From Sporosarcina sp. BP05 (GTDB lineage Bacteria > Bacillota > Bacilli > Bacillales_A > Planococcaceae): a stretch of 64,000 nucleotides of DNA. A model generated the notes under the pieces. It was given only the letters and a program-made list of their open reading frames with translations, was not told the DNA's origin and ran no database searches. Below, in pieces: positions 40,349 to 50,285 of this stretch. The stretch spans positions 124,001 through 188,000 of the forward strand of contig NZ_JACFTD010000001.1 in NCBI RefSeq assembly GCF_014282005.1, given 5' to 3'. Within the stretch, counting starts at the first letter, position 1. Every line of letters starts with the position of its first letter. The translations under genes and the position numbers were made by a program.

Positions 40349-41203
40349 TTATTCACAAGTCTCGCAAAATATCATTCGGTCTTTGCCATTGATATCTTTT
40401 ACCGTTTCAACTAAGGCTTCTGGGAATGCCTCTTCGAACAACTTATGCACAGCTGGTCCTTGCAGGTAGCCAATTTCGACTGCGATAAGGGAAGGCTTGT
40501 TCATAAGTGGCGGCAAGCTTTCGGCAAGCTTTCGATAAAAGTAGAGTCCGTCTTCATCCGCAAATAATGCATTATGCGGTTCGTGGTCGAGGACCGTACC
40601 AGACATTAAAGCCGCTTCGTCATGCGCGATGTAGGGTGGATTGGATAACACGACGTCCCACTTGTCCTGCGAGATCGGCGCCGTTATATCTCCTTGCAGA
40701 AAAGTAATTTCAGCGTCGTTCGCTTTTGCGTTATACTTCGCAATTGCAAGTGCACCTTCACTGATGTCCGTTGCAGTAACAAGAGCTTCAGGCCATTCTT
40801 TTTTGAATGAAACCGCGATTGCGCCGCTACCTGTTCCGATATCTGCGATGGTAATTTTTTTAGTAGCGAAGATTTTTTTGCTTCGTTCAAGCGCTCCGTA
40901 AACGAGCTCTTCTGTTTCTGGGCGCGGAATTAGAACATTTTCATCCACTTTGAAGGTGTAGCCGTAGAAACCTTCTTCACCAATGACATATTGCACGGGT
41001 CTTCCTTCGAGCAGTTCGGCGGTTTTATCCCAAAAGTCCTTGTGTTGCTCGCCTGTAAGTTGTTCCTGTACATCTGCAAATAAAGAAGCTCTGGACTTTT
41101 GCGTGACAAATTCCATAAGGAGCTGTGCAGCATGTGGCTCAAAGCCTTGTTGTTCTAATAAAGAAGAAGCCCGCTGGAGAGCTTCATAGATTTTTTCAGT
41201 CAT
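40349..41203 (-). CDS. prmC: Release factor glutamine methyltransferase PrmC
   Basis: 284 residues. SAM-binding [15 protein letters not shown] and the amide-methylation motif [14 protein letters not shown] are present, after a helical N-terminal domain. It methylates the Gln of the GGQ loop in release factors. Its start overlaps the end of prfA, its substrate's gene, by 8 bp. Confidence 0.94.
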   Translation of the reverse strand: MTEKIYEALQRASSLLEQQGFEPHAAQLLMEFVTQKSRASLFADVQEQLTGEQHKDFWDKTAELLEGRPVQYVIGEEGFYGYTFKVDENVLIPRPETEELVYGALERSKKIFATKKITIADIGTGSGAIAVSFKKEWPEALVTATDISEGALAIAKYNAKANDAEITFLQGDITAPISQDKWDVVLSNPPYIAHDEAALMSGTVLDHEPHNALFADEDGLYFYRKLAESLPPLMNKPSLIAVEIGYLQGPAVHKLFEEAFPEALVETVKDINGKDRMIFCETCE

Positions 41204-42272
41204 TGCGATCCAAACTTTCTAGGCGGTATGCCTGTTCTTCCATAATTAGCGCGGCGATGACTTCATCGAGTTTACCTTCAATAATTTGATCGAGTTTCTG
41301 GATTGTCAGCCCGATACGGTGATCAGTCACCCTGTTTTGCGGGAAGTTGTATGTGCGAATCCGTTCAGAACGGTCGCCTGTACCGACTGCAGATTTCCTT
41401 TTTTCATCGTACTCATCTTGGATTTCTCGTGTGAATTTATCGGAAACACGTGCGCGTAATACTTTCATCGCTTTTTCTTTATTCTTAATCTGCGATTTCT
41501 CATCTTGAATAGACACGGTAATACCTGTTGGAAGATGCGTCAATCGGACGGCGGACATCGTTGTGTTGACCGACTGACCTCCAGGACCAGATGAACAGTA
41601 GGTATCCGTTCGAATATCTTTTTCATGGATGACAATTTCGATTTCTTCCGCTTCTGGAAGGCATGCGACGGTTGCTGTTGAGGTATGCGTACGCCCGCCG
41701 GATTCAGTTTCCGGGACCCGTTGCACGCGGTGTGCCCCGTTTTCAAATTTCAATTTGGAGTAGGCGCCCGTTCCGTTAATCATGAAAATAATTTCTTTGA
41801 AGCCACCGAGCTCTGTAGGAGATGAATCCAATACTTCTACTTTCCAGTGGTTCATTTCCGCGAAGCGACTGTACATACGGAATAAGCTACCCGCGAACAG
41901 TGCCGCTTCATCGCCACCTGCCGCGCCCCGGATTTCCATGATAACGTTTTTGTTGTCGTTCGGATCTTTTGGCACGAGCAATATTTTCAGCTTTTCTTCG
42001 AATGATTCGATTTGATCTTCAAGGTCGGATACTTCCATTTTGACAAGTTCTTTCATTTCATCGTCAAGATGGTCATTCAGCATTTCTTTGGCGCTTTTAA
42101 GTTCTGCTTTTGCGTGTTTATAGTCACGGTACGTTTCGACCGTTTCCTGCAAGCCAGACTGCTCCTTCGAATAATCACGAAGTTTTGTAATGTCGCTCAC
42201 TACCGCTGGATCACTGAGCATTTCATTCAGATGATCATATCGGTCTTCTACTGCTTGTAACCTATCAAACAT
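41196..42272 (-). CDS. prfA: Peptide chain release factor 1
   Basis: 358 residues, full length. The catalytic GGQ lies in [20 protein letters not shown] and the codon-recognition region carries the PxT-type motif ([12 protein letters not shown] precedes it, [16 protein letters not shown] in domain 2). It terminates at UAA and UAG. Start ATG 42272 follows GAGGTG; the frame to 42311 is an extension into the spacer. Confidence 0.96.
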   Translation of the reverse strand: MFDRLQAVEDRYDHLNEMLSDPAVVSDITKLRDYSKEQSGLQETVETYRDYKHAKAELKSAKEMLNDHLDDEMKELVKMEVSDLEDQIESFEEKLKILLVPKDPNDNKNVIMEIRGAAGGDEAALFAGSLFRMYSRFAEMNHWKVEVLDSSPTELGGFKEIIFMINGTGAYSKLKFENGAHRVQRVPETESGGRTHTSTATVACLPEAEEIEIVIHEKDIRTDTYCSSGPGGQSVNTTMSAVRLTHLPTGITVSIQDEKSQIKNKEKAMKVLRARVSDKFTREIQDEYDEKRKSAVGTGDRSERIRTYNFPQNRVTDHRIGLTIQKLDQIIEGKLDEVIAALIMEEQAYRLESLDRND

Positions 42273-42486
42273 TGTGGACACCTCTTTTTCAGGACTGTTT
42301 TGTACGTTCATTGTACGGGAATTCGCTTGGTAAATACAGTTATTTCACTGATGTCGACGTTCTTGTGAAAGTTGACAACGTTTCGCGCGATGTTCGCACC
42401 GTTCTGGCGAAAGTTAACAACGCTACTCCTAAACTAAACAATACTCCAGAGAAACTTAGCAACGTTGCGCCCGCATCGCTATGCAC
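42273..42486. other. Spacer between tdk and prfA with degenerate internal repeats
   Basis: On the plus strand AAAGTTGACAACG, AAAGTTAACAACG and AAACTTAGCAACG recur at intervals, giving long open frames on both strands that are probably not genes. No promoter is obvious. Confidence 0.5.
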
Positions 42487-42517
42487 CAAAAAACCCGCCC
42501 TATTCTGCCGGACGGGC
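42487..42517 (-). terminator. Terminator of tdk
   Basis: GCCCGTC pairs with GGCGGGT-type sequence (one G-U) followed by T6 on the minus strand. Confidence 0.75.
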
Positions 42518-42527
42518 TCGATTGCTG

Positions 42528-43133
42528 TTAACCTTTTGAAGTTGCTACAGCTGTTACACCTTTTGGTACTTCGTGGTGCTTGCGGCATCTTGGTTCATAC
42601 GCTTCTGAAGCGCCGACTAGAATGATGGGATCATCATAGCCCGCAGGCGTGCCGTTAATGAGCCGCTGCGTTCGACTTGAGGGCGATCCACACGCCGTGC
42701 AGACAGCCTGTAATTTGGTAACATGTTCAGCCACAGCCATTAGACGCGGCATTGGTCCGAATGGTTCGCCACGGAAATCTTGGTCAAGTCCAGCGACGAT
42801 TACACGGAATCCACGATTGGCCAATTCCATCACGACGTCGACGATACCCTCGTCAAAAAACTGGGCTTCATCGATTGCGATTACGTCATAATCATCGGTG
42901 ACAAACTGTTCAATATGGTTGGAGCTGGCAATCGGATTCGCGATAACAGTTGTCCCATCATGGCTGACAACGGCTTCTTCGCTAAAACGATCATCGATTT
43001 CCGGTTTGAATACCGCAATTTTTTGTTTGGCGAACTGCGAACGTCTTATTCGTCGAATCAATTCCTCGGATTTACCTGAAAACATACTGCCGCAAATGAC
43101 CTCAATCCAACCGCCCTGCATAGTTACGTACAT
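42528..43133 (-). CDS. tdk: Thymidine kinase
   Basis: 201 residues, type II family. P-loop [15 protein letters not shown], the DEAQFF motif, and a zinc finger formed by CTAC and the C-terminal C-x2-H (RCRKHHE). It phosphorylates thymidine in the salvage route. AAGGAGA precedes ATG 43133. Sits between rpmE and prfA as in B. subtilis. Confidence 0.95.
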   Translation of the reverse strand: MYVTMQGGWIEVICGSMFSGKSEELIRRIRRSQFAKQKIAVFKPEIDDRFSEEAVVSHDGTTVIANPIASSNHIEQFVTDDYDVIAIDEAQFFDEGIVDVVMELANRGFRVIVAGLDQDFRGEPFGPMPRLMAVAEHVTKLQAVCTACGSPSSRTQRLINGTPAGYDDPIILVGASEAYEPRCRKHHEVPKGVTAVATSKG

Positions 43134-43264
43134 GGTGAATCTCCTTCCAGTTGCTTCTATATAATTATTTCTTTACATATCATTGGATTATCTATCATAC
43201 CCTAAAGTCAGTCGAATTTAACGTCTTTTATTTCAAGCCTACATGTGTTAGACATGTTTTTCTC

Positions 43265-43308
43265 CAAAAAGAAATACCCGCCCGGCGCTTGTGCACCTGA
43301 CGGGTATT
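43265..43308 (-). terminator. Terminator of rpmE
   Basis: AATACCCGTC pairs with GGCGGGTATT (one G-U) over a 16-nt loop; T-rich sequence (TTCTTTTT) follows on the minus strand. Confidence 0.75.
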
Positions 43309-43317
43309 GAGAAGATC

Positions 43318-43539
43318 TTACTCTTCTTCGCGGCCTTCTTCTTTGAGACCATATTTTTTGTTGAAGCGGTCGACACGTCCGTCCGCTTGAGCAAATTTCT
43401 GGCGTCCAGTGTAGAATGGGTGGCATTCATTACAAACTTCAATGCGAATGTCTTCTCTTACAGAACCTGTTTCAAATGTGTTACCACATGAACAAGTAAC
43501 AGTTGACACTTTATAAGCTGGGTGAATTGCTGCTTTCAT
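43318..43539 (-). CDS. rpmE: Ribosomal protein L31 (zinc-binding form)
   Basis: 73 residues with the zinc ligands CSC and CNEC, and the L31 motif [20 protein letters not shown]. The Cys-bearing form is the zinc-replete L31. Start ATG 43539 follows AAGGAGAGAG; the TTG at 43542 is one codon upstream. Downstream of rho as in B. subtilis. Confidence 0.95.
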   Translation of the reverse strand: MKAAIHPAYKVSTVTCSCGNTFETGSVREDIRIEVCNECHPFYTGRQKFAQADGRVDRFNKKYGLKEEGREEE

Positions 43540-43975
43540 CAATCTCTCTCCTTTCGCCCTGAACCATCTGGAACAGAGTTGTATTATAAGACTGATGCCT
43601 TACACGGTCCGTGTTCGTCAACCGCATATGCACGCAGATATTATTTAAGTTACCTTAGAGATTATAACAAGATTATTGTTCTGATGCAACTATTTTAATT
43701 CGATGGTTCCATTGAATAATGCTGCGGCGCTCGGGGTAGCCTTCGCTGTGTATATATACAGTTTCGCACACTCAACCATCCAGTACAGAACCACAAAAAA
43801 TGCACTGTGCCTGTTACTGACACCATTCGTGCCCTTCGAATTGTGGCAGCAAATCGAACAGCGCAGGGTTCGGTTTGTATAATTTCTGTGCCCTTGACAG
43901 AAATTATACAGGTAAATACACCACACACTAGGTTGCATGTACCACAATAAAGCACTCACTAAAGCCGGCATTCTA
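43540..43975. other. Intergenic region between rho and rpmE
   Basis: 436 bp. Holds a twin-hairpin repeat (43849-43910) and, near 43715-43750, a piece (CCCCGAGCGCCGCAGC on the minus strand) also seen near 4060-4085. The two frames read across it are repeat translations. Confidence 0.6.
43849..43910 (-). repeat. Twin-hairpin repeat, copy 1
   Basis: 62 nt: a first hairpin ATAATTTCTG...CAGAAATTAT with loop TCAAGGGCA, then AAACCGAAC...GTTCGATTT. The plus-strand copy at 59235-59296 differs at few positions, and one difference is a paired T-A to C-G change. Confidence 0.75.
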
Positions 43976-45259
43976 TTACAACAGCCCTTTACCGTTGCGG
44001 TGGGCTTTCATTTCATCATTTAATTTGTCGAAGAACTCTTCGTTTGTTTTTGTCAGACGCAACTTCTTCATGAAACGTTCTGTAAAGTCATGCGAATCGG
44101 AAAATGTTTTGCGAATTGCCCATAGCTTTTCAAGTTGGTCAGCAGGAATAAGTAATTCTTCTTTGCGCGTACCCGACCGGCGAATGTCGAGTGCTGGGAA
44201 GATCCGTCGTTCCGCAAGATTACGGTCAAGATGCAACTCCATATTGCCTGTTCCTTTGAATTCTTCATAGATCACTTCATCCATGCGTGAACCTGTGTCG
44301 ATCAAAGCCGTCGCAAGAATGGTCAAGCTACCGCCTTCTTCGAGATTACGTGCTGCCCCGAAAAATCGTTTTGGTCGATGGAATGCAGCCGGATCGATAC
44401 CGCCTGACAGTGTACGTCCGCTTGACGGAATAACAAGGTTATATGCACGCGCAAGCCGTGTAATGGAATCCATGAGAATGATAACATCTCTTTTATGTTC
44501 TACAAGTCGCATCGCCCGTTCCAATACAAGCTCCGCCACTTTGACGTGGTTTTCCGGTAATTCATCGAAAGTTGAACTGACTACGTCAGCCTTCACGGAG
44601 CGTTCGATATCCGTCACTTCTTCTGGTCTTTCATCAATCAGAAGGACAATCAGTTCCGCATCAGGATGGTTTAATGTGATGGAATTCGCAATTTCCTTCA
44701 ACAGCAGTGTTTTCCCTGCTTTTGGCGGAGCGGCGATGAGTCCGCGCTGACCGAAACCAACCGGCGAAATAAGATCCATAATACGTGTCGATAACTTTAA
44801 TGGATCCGTTTCAAGTTTGATATGACGGTCTGGATAGAGTGGTGTTAGGGCTGGGAAATGCACGCGTTCACGCGCTACTTCTGGATCTTCTCCATTGACG
44901 GCTTCCACTTGCAGAAGGCCATAATAACGTTCTGACTCTTTTGGCGGTCGAACTTTCCCACTTACTTTATCACCGTTTCGAAGATCAAAACGTCGGATTT
45001 GTGAAGCGGAAATATAGATATCTTCCGAGCTCGGTGAGTAGTTGATTGGCCGAAGGAAGCCGTAGCCCTCCGATTGGATGATTTCAAGGACGCCTTCCAT
45101 AAAGAAGAATCCTTCCTGTTCAGCTCTTGATTTCAATATAGCAAAAATAAGTTCTTTTTTTGTCAACTTGCTGTAATATGCAATTTTATATTCTTTTGCA
45201 TGGGCATATAACTCTTTTAAAATCATATTCTCCAATGCTGATATCGTTAACACTGTCAT
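43976..45259 (-). CDS. rho: Transcription termination factor Rho
   Basis: 427 residues. N-terminal Rho-N helices (ELYAHAKEYKIAYYSKLTKK), the RNA-binding cold-shock domain with EGYGFLRP, Walker A APPKAGKTLLLKEIA, Walker B VIILMDSITRLARAYN, Q-loop and R-loop regions present. A hexameric RNA helicase that terminates transcription. AGTGG precedes ATG 45259. A structured element lies 31 nt upstream of the start (45291-45528). Confidence 0.97.
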   Translation of the reverse strand: MTVLTISALENMILKELYAHAKEYKIAYYSKLTKKELIFAILKSRAEQEGFFFMEGVLEIIQSEGYGFLRPINYSPSSEDIYISASQIRRFDLRNGDKVSGKVRPPKESERYYGLLQVEAVNGEDPEVARERVHFPALTPLYPDRHIKLETDPLKLSTRIMDLISPVGFGQRGLIAAPPKAGKTLLLKEIANSITLNHPDAELIVLLIDERPEEVTDIERSVKADVVSSTFDELPENHVKVAELVLERAMRLVEHKRDVIILMDSITRLARAYNLVIPSSGRTLSGGIDPAAFHRPKRFFGAARNLEEGGSLTILATALIDTGSRMDEVIYEEFKGTGNMELHLDRNLAERRIFPALDIRRSGTRKEELLIPADQLEKLWAIRKTFSDSHDFTERFMKKLRLTKTNEEFFDKLNDEMKAHRNGKGLL

Positions 45260-45290
45260 CTATTGGCACCACTCTTTAGGTTAATGGGTT

Positions 45291-45528
45291 AAAGTGAAAC
45301 TTCAATCAGAGGGGGGTTCCTTATCCCCTACTGATTATTTAAGGAACTTAGGCTAAGAGCGCCACGTCCTGTGGCAAAGCCTAAGTAACCAACAGGGAGG
45401 AATGAACTGCAATTCCTCCTCGTTGGCCCTCACCATTCAGGCTTTTACAGGCAGTTGACCCCAAACTCCACTTGCTTCGGGTTTCTGAGAACCTTGACGT
45501 CGGGGTCTTACTGCGCGTTAATGCGGGA
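45291..45528 (-). repeat. Structured leader/repeat element upstream of rho (family 4)
   Basis: On the minus strand it begins CCCGCATTAACG, then GCAGTAAGACCCC pairs with GGGGTCAACTGC, and ends AATCAG...GGGG paired with CCCC...CTGATT followed by GAAGTTTCACTTTA. The same parts in the same order lie upstream of rpoE (53283-53433). This copy has an ~85-nt insertion with two extra hairpins (45340-45425). Confidence 0.7.
45353..45430. repeat. Family 1-like insertion inside the rho leader element
   Basis: AACTTAGGCT and AGCCTAAGT pair around GCGCCACGTCCTGTGGC, then CCAACAGGGAGGAAT pairs with ATTCCTCCTCGTTGG. The CTGTGGCAA word recalls repeat family 1. It is absent from the rpoE copy. Confidence 0.5.
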
Positions 45529-45568
45529 AAATTTTTTGAGGTTAATCTAGGAAGGTATTTCATAATGA

Positions 45569-45612
45569 TATATCCTGAAGGTCCGCTTCAAACGAGGACC
45601 TTCAGGATATAT
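45569..45612 (-). terminator. Hairpin after glpX
   Basis: Sixteen perfectly paired bases (TATATCCTGAAGGTCC with its complement) around a 12-nt loop, downstream of glpX. The following sequence on the minus strand is AT-rich but has no pure T-run. Confidence 0.6.
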
Positions 45613-45669
45613 ACAGGTACTTCCTATACAAGCGAAGATGCCCGGTTTATGGCCGGGCGATGAGCTCTA

Positions 45670-46635
45670 TCAGTCTTGCATGACAAGCAGAGGTTTTTTC
45701 TCCATGCTGTGACGGCCTTCAACAAAACGAATTGTGCCGGACTTCGAACGCATAACTAATGAATGTGTTTCACAGTAACCGCCTTTAAATTGTACGCCTC
45801 GAAGAAGTTCTCCGTCTGTTACGCCAGTTGCAGCGAATATCGCGTCGTCTCCTTTGACAAGGTCGTCCATGTAAAGTACTTTGTCGACGTCGATTCCCAT
45901 CTTGATGCAACGTTCGCGTTCTGCATCATTTGAAGGAACGAGTCTACCCTGGATTTCGCCACCAAGGCATTTCAGTCCAACTGCAGCGATAACGCCTTCT
46001 GGTGCTCCGCCAAGTCCAAATAAAATGTCTACGCCGGTTTCATCAAAAGCAGTATTGATAGCTGCCGCAACATCACCATCATTGATAAGCTTAATGCGTG
46101 CGCCTGAAGCGCGAATTTCTTCGATGATAGCAGCGTGACGTTCCCTGTTAAGAACAGTCGCAACAATGTCACCGATATCTTTGTTTTTAGCTTTAGCAAC
46201 AGCCATAAGGTTTTCAGTTACGGATGCATCAATATCGATTTTACCAACCGCTTCAGGACCGACAGCAATTTTGTTCATATACATATCTGGTGCGTTCAAG
46301 AGATTGCCTTTATCCGCAATTGCAATAACTGCAAGTGCGTTCCAGCCGCCTGCTGCGACAATATTTGTTCCTTCAAGCGGGTCAACAGCGACGTCCACTT
46401 CAGGACCATTTCCAGTCCCTAGCTTTTCACCAATATAAAGCATCGGTGCTTCGTCCATTTCCCCTTCACCAATTACGACAACCCCTTGCATCGGAATTGT
46501 GTCGAATACGGTACGCATTGCTGTTGTTGCAGCGTCGTCCGCTTCGTTTTTCAATCCGCGTCCCATCCAACGTGAAGCTGATACTGCCGCTGCTTCTGTA
46601 ACACGAACTAATTCCATAGATAAACTACGTTCCAT
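45670..46635 (-). CDS. glpX: Fructose-1,6-bisphosphatase class II (GlpX)
   Basis: 321 residues. Metal and substrate motifs [29 protein letters not shown] and [20 protein letters not shown] are intact. It dephosphorylates fructose-1,6-bisphosphate in gluconeogenesis. Start ATG 46635 ([11 protein letters not shown]) follows AGGAGG; the longer frame to 46680 is unsupported. Its neighbours tal and fbaA are also in this carbon pathway. Confidence 0.94.
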   Translation of the reverse strand: MERSLSMELVRVTEAAAVSASRWMGRGLKNEADDAATTAMRTVFDTIPMQGVVVIGEGEMDEAPMLYIGEKLGTGNGPEVDVAVDPLEGTNIVAAGGWNALAVIAIADKGNLLNAPDMYMNKIAVGPEAVGKIDIDASVTENLMAVAKAKNKDIGDIVATVLNRERHAAIIEEIRASGARIKLINDGDVAAAINTAFDETGVDILFGLGGAPEGVIAAVGLKCLGGEIQGRLVPSNDAERERCIKMGIDVDKVLYMDDLVKGDDAIFAATGVTDGELLRGVQFKGGYCETHSLVMRSKSGTIRFVEGRHSMEKKPLLVMQD

Positions 46636-46721
46636 TTGTGTTCCTCCTGGTATACGGTTAGATCCCGTAAGTTTTGGCACTCTGACTAATTATAGCATAA
46701 TTTTTTCTAGTGTTGGGTCGT

Positions 46722-47999
46722 TCATTCGCCCACGATTGCTTCTTCCGAAATCGAAACTTTACGGATATCCGCACCAATTCCCTGGAGTTTTTCGATAAGG
46801 GAACTATACCCGCGCTCGATGTGCTGAATTTCTTGTACTTCAGTCACTCCATCGGCAATGAGTCCCGCAATAACGAGCGCGGCCCCTGCACGAAGATCCG
46901 ATGCGCGTACTGTTGCCGCCTGAAGCTGCGTCGGTCCAGCTAGAATTGCTGATCGTCCTTCGACGCGTGCATCAGCATTCATCCTTGTGAGCTCGTCGAT
47001 ATGTTTAAATCTAGCAGAGTAAACCGTATCTGTAATGACGGAAGGTCCAGCTGCTTGCGTTAGCAACACCGATAATGGCTGTTGAAGATCCGTCGGAAAA
47101 CCTGGATAGACAAGTGTTTTCACATCGACGGCGTGTAATTTACGCGACTTTGGAATGAAAATTTGTTCTTCACCTTCAACAATATCAACGCCCATTTCGC
47201 GAAGTTTCGCTGTAAGCGCCTCAACGTGGAATGGAATGACATTTTCGATTGTGACACCATCGCCCGCTGCAGCAGCCATAATCATGAAAGTACCCGCTTC
47301 AATTCGATCTGGAATAATCGTGTGCCTTGTGCCATGAAGTTTTTCCACGCCATCTATACGAATGACATTCGTTCCTGCGCCCTTGATTTTCGCACCCATA
47401 TTAGACAGCAGTGTAGCGACGTCAATGATTTCAGGTTCCTTCGCTGCATTCTCAATTGTCGTACGACCCGTTGCGAGAACTGCTGCAAGCATGATATTAA
47501 TTGTTGCGCCAACACTGATGACGTCCAAATAGATTTTCGCACCGCGTAATTCTTCAGCGCGCAAATAAATAGCACCGTGTTCGTTGGTTACTTTTGCACC
47601 GAGCGCTTCGAAACCTTTGATATGCTGATCGATTGGTCGTGGCCCCAGATGACAACCACCTGGCAAACCGATGACTGCGTGCTTGAATCTACCAAGCATC
47701 GCGCCCATCATATAGTAGGATGCACGAAGCTTCTTCACGTTACCGTTCGGAAGCGGCATCGATATCATTTCTGTTGGATCAATCGTCATCGTTCCTTTAT
47801 TAAATTCAACTTTCCCACCGATGTCTTCCAGTAGCGCCTGAAGGGTAACGACATCCGAAATTTCTGGCAGCCCTTCAATTGTAACGGGGGAATCAGCCAG
47901 AATTGAAGCCGGGATAAGTGCAACCGCACTATTTTTAGCACCACTCACTTTAATTGACCCTTGCAATGGTTTGCCGCCTGTTATTTTATAAACGTCCAT
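46722..47999 (-). CDS. murAB: UDP-N-acetylglucosamine 1-carboxyvinyltransferase MurAB/MurZ
   Basis: 425 residues, second MurA of the window. KN in VSGAKNSAV and the active-site Cys (~116) in [15 protein letters not shown] are intact, so it should be active and fosfomycin-sensitive. In B. subtilis this paralogue, next to rho/glpX and fbaA, is MurZ, the secondary enzyme. AAGGAGAG precedes ATG 47999; the frame to 48050 overlaps the tal end. Confidence 0.94.
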   Translation of the reverse strand: MDVYKITGGKPLQGSIKVSGAKNSAVALIPASILADSPVTIEGLPEISDVVTLQALLEDIGGKVEFNKGTMTIDPTEMISMPLPNGNVKKLRASYYMMGAMLGRFKHAVIGLPGGCHLGPRPIDQHIKGFEALGAKVTNEHGAIYLRAEELRGAKIYLDVISVGATINIMLAAVLATGRTTIENAAKEPEIIDVATLLSNMGAKIKGAGTNVIRIDGVEKLHGTRHTIIPDRIEAGTFMIMAAAAGDGVTIENVIPFHVEALTAKLREMGVDIVEGEEQIFIPKSRKLHAVDVKTLVYPGFPTDLQQPLSVLLTQAAGPSVITDTVYSARFKHIDELTRMNADARVEGRSAILAGPTQLQAATVRASDLRAGAALVIAGLIADGVTEVQEIQHIERGYSSLIEKLQGIGADIRKVSISEEAIVGE

Positions 48000-48018
48000 A
48001 TGACTCTCCTTCGATGCC

Positions 48019-48666
48019 TTACTTGTTCTTTCTAGTTTCCCAGTCCGCAAGAAATGCTTCGATTCCTTTATCCGTTAGTGGATGCTTGAATAGCTGCGTC
48101 AACACATTGAACGGTGTCGTTGCAATGTCTGCACCACTAAGCGCTGCGTCTGTAATATGCTGTGGGCTGCGGATGGATGCAGCAATAATTTCTGTTTTGA
48201 TATTGTGGATTGAGAAGATATCTGCAATCGTAGAGACTAACGCCATGCCATCTTGTCCAATGTCATCAAGTCTGCCGAGGAATGGGGAAACATATGTCGC
48301 TCCTGCACGTGCTGCAAGAAGTGCCTGATTTGCACTGAAGATAAGCGTCACGTTTGTTTTGATGCCTTCTTGTGAGAAGACCGAGCAAGCTTTCAGTCCT
48401 TCAGGTGTCATTGGCAATTTCACTGTAATATTTGGTGCAATTTCCGCCAATTCACGTCCTTCTTTAATCATGCCTTCCGCATCAAGCGCGATGACTTCTG
48501 CACTGACTGAACCAGGGACAAGTGCGGCAATTTCTCGCAATCTATCATGGAAATGTACATCTTCTTTTGCGACAAGAGAAGGATTTGTTGTAACTCCTGA
48601 TAGTATGCCCCAAGTATGCGCTTCTTTGATTTCTTCAAAATTTGCTGTATCGATGAAAAATTTCAT
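48019..48666 (-). CDS. tal: Transaldolase (TalC-type, YwjH)
   Basis: 215 residues. [32 protein letters not shown], the Schiff-base lysine in [15 protein letters not shown], and [15 protein letters not shown] mark the short transaldolase/fructose-6-phosphate aldolase subgroup. It moves dihydroxyacetone units between sugar phosphates. AGGGGGAA precedes ATG 48666. Confidence 0.92.
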   Translation of the reverse strand: MKFFIDTANFEEIKEAHTWGILSGVTTNPSLVAKEDVHFHDRLREIAALVPGSVSAEVIALDAEGMIKEGRELAEIAPNITVKLPMTPEGLKACSVFSQEGIKTNVTLIFSANQALLAARAGATYVSPFLGRLDDIGQDGMALVSTIADIFSIHNIKTEIIAASIRSPQHITDAALSGADIATTPFNVLTQLFKHPLTDKGIEAFLADWETRKNK

Positions 48667-48774
48667 GAATAAATTCCCCCTAGTAGTATGGATGTAATCC
48701 TATATTGAATACATTATGGTAAGTACTTTTCTTAGCGCCTCGTTTTTGCAAAAAATCTACGAAGAAACCTTAAA

Positions 48775-48811
48775 AGAAGGAGAATACATCAATGCTGACG
48801 TTTCTCCTCTT
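48775..48811 (-). terminator. Terminator of fbaA
   Basis: AGGAGAA pairs with TTCTCCT, and the inner ACGTCA with TGATGT (G-U), around a 4-nt loop; TTCTTTT follows on the minus strand. Confidence 0.7.
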
Positions 48812-48829
48812 ACTTTTTGCTACGTATAA

Positions 48830-49687
48830 TTAAGCTTTTTGTGAACTACCGAATTCGCGCATTTTACCGATAACCGTTAATTTGATGGCATCGCGCATCG
48901 GCGTCAAGAATTTACGTGGATCGTAGGCTTCAGCGTCTGCCGCAAGTTTTTCACGAACAGCTTTTGTTCCTTGAATTTGATTTTCTGTATTAACGTTAAT
49001 TTTAGCCGTTCCGAATGAAATGGATTTTTGGATATCTTTTAACGGAATACCTGTTCCGCCATGCAGGACAAGTGGTAAATCCGATTGACTTGAGATTTCT
49101 TCCATTTCCTTAAAACCAATGTTTGGCTCGCCTTTATATGGTCCGTGGACTGATCCTAGTGCAGGTGCAAGACAGTCGATTCCTGTTTTGTCCACAAGCT
49201 CTTTACATTCTGCAGGGTTCGCATAAATGACGCCTTCAGCAATAATATCATCTTCCTGGCCTCCAACGACCCCAAGTTCTGCTTCAACAGAAACTCCCCG
49301 TTCATGTGCAAAATCAACTACACTTTTCGTAATTTCAATATTTTCCGCAAGTGGTTTCGATGAAGCGTCGATCATAACGGAAGTGAAACCTGCTTCAATT
49401 GCTTCTTTACATTTCTCGAAGCTTGAACCATGATCAAGATGAATCGCGACAGGAACTGTGATCTTATAATCGTGCATAAGGCCTTTCACCATGTTGACAA
49501 CCGTTGTGAAACCGCCCATATATCGTGCCGCACCTTCAGATACACCAAGGATGACAGGAGATTGTTCTTCTTGTGCCGCCAGCAAAATTGCTTGCGTATA
49601 TTCAAGGTTGTTTAAATTAAACTGACCTATTGCGTATCCTTCTTTTTTCCCTTTGATCATCATTTCTTTCATGGAAACAAGTGCCAT
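48830..49687 (-). CDS. fbaA: Fructose-bisphosphate aldolase class II
   Basis: 285 residues. Zinc ligands in [20 protein letters not shown] and [11 protein letters not shown], plus [12 protein letters not shown]. It cleaves fructose-1,6-bisphosphate in glycolysis. AGGAGGAA precedes ATG 49687. Transcribed downstream of spo0F, upstream of tal, as in B. subtilis. Confidence 0.96.
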   Translation of the reverse strand: MALVSMKEMMIKGKKEGYAIGQFNLNNLEYTQAILLAAQEEQSPVILGVSEGAARYMGGFTTVVNMVKGLMHDYKITVPVAIHLDHGSSFEKCKEAIEAGFTSVMIDASSKPLAENIEITKSVVDFAHERGVSVEAELGVVGGQEDDIIAEGVIYANPAECKELVDKTGIDCLAPALGSVHGPYKGEPNIGFKEMEEISSQSDLPLVLHGGTGIPLKDIQKSISFGTAKINVNTENQIQGTKAVREKLAADAEAYDPRKFLTPMRDAIKLTVIGKMREFGSSQKA

Positions 49688-49784
49688 GCGAATTCCTCCT
49701 TAGGATCTTGAAAAGAGTAGTGTGATTATTGTATACCACTATTATCATAACAAAAACAGCCAGTGTTTACCACTGCCTGCTTTG

Positions 49785-50144
49785 TCAGTTTTTGAACATT
49801 GCGTTCACTGCATCACGGACTTCATAGATATCAAATGGCTTAGTGAAATATTTCACAGCCCCAGTTTTTAATGCATCTTCCGTTAATTCAATTTCACCAT
49901 ATGCAGTCATCATGATGACTGGTATCTCTGGCCAGCCAATTTTTAATCTTTTTAAAACCTCTAATCCATCTATGCCTGGCATTTTCATATCAAGCAGGAC
50001 ACAGCCTGGCACTTCTTGTTCCACCGCTTGGAGTGCGTCTAATCCATTTGCAGCTAGCGTTGTTTTAAACCCTTCCCGGCGGAACACTTCATCCAGCAAT
50101 AATCGTATTCCCTTTTGATCATCGACAATTAACAGACTCTTCAA
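49785..50144 (-). CDS. spo0F: Sporulation phosphorelay response regulator Spo0F
   Basis: 119 residues, a single receiver domain: acid pair Asp8-Asp9 (LLIVDDQKG), phospho-acceptor Asp52 (VLLDMKMPGIDG), Thr80 (IMMTAYGE) and Lys102 (FTKPFDIYE). It relays phosphate from sporulation kinases to Spo0B. The start is TTG 50144, with AGGGG 7 nt upstream; the much longer frame reading to 50456 crosses the divergent ywjG promoter and is spurious. Two TTTGTCAAA sequences upstream resemble Spo0A boxes. Confidence 0.93.
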   Translation of the reverse strand: MKSLLIVDDQKGIRLLLDEVFRREGFKTTLAANGLDALQAVEQEVPGCVLLDMKMPGIDGLEVLKRLKIGWPEIPVIMMTAYGEIELTEDALKTGAVKYFTKPFDIYEVRDAVNAMFKN

Positions 50145-50190
50145 TCTCCATCCCCTCTTTCTGCAATCCCATGATGTTATACCTACCCTA

Positions 50191-50228
50191 TTTGACAAAC
50201 TTCCCATATACCCTTCTTTTTTGACAAA
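50191..50228 (-). promoter_or_regulatory. Two candidate Spo0A boxes upstream of spo0F
   Basis: TTTGTCAAA occurs twice on the minus strand (50191-50199 and 50220-50228), 29 bp apart. Each differs from the Spo0A core TGTCGAA at one base. spo0F is Spo0A-controlled in B. subtilis; binding here is an inference. Confidence 0.4.
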
Positions 50229-50238
50229 ACTTTGTCTT

Positions 50239-50267
50239 TTGCTTTCCAGGACCCTTCTTCCTATAAT
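50239..50267 (+). promoter_or_regulatory. Sigma-A promoter of ywjG
   Basis: TTGCTT (-35), 17 bp, TATAAT (-10, 50262-50267). A short leader with GAGGTGG follows. Confidence 0.6.
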
Positions 50268-50285
50268 AAGCTTGAGGTGGTAATT

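Noticed and set aside
42272..42625. 117-codon plus-strand frame
   Set aside because: It overlaps the prfA start, the tdk terminator and the tdk C-terminus, with no ribosome binding site; low-complexity repeats explain the open frame.
43690..43971. Cys-rich minus-strand frames between rho and rpmE
   Set aside because: They run through the twin-hairpin repeat, which shows base-pair compensation rather than coding constraint; no ribosome binding site.
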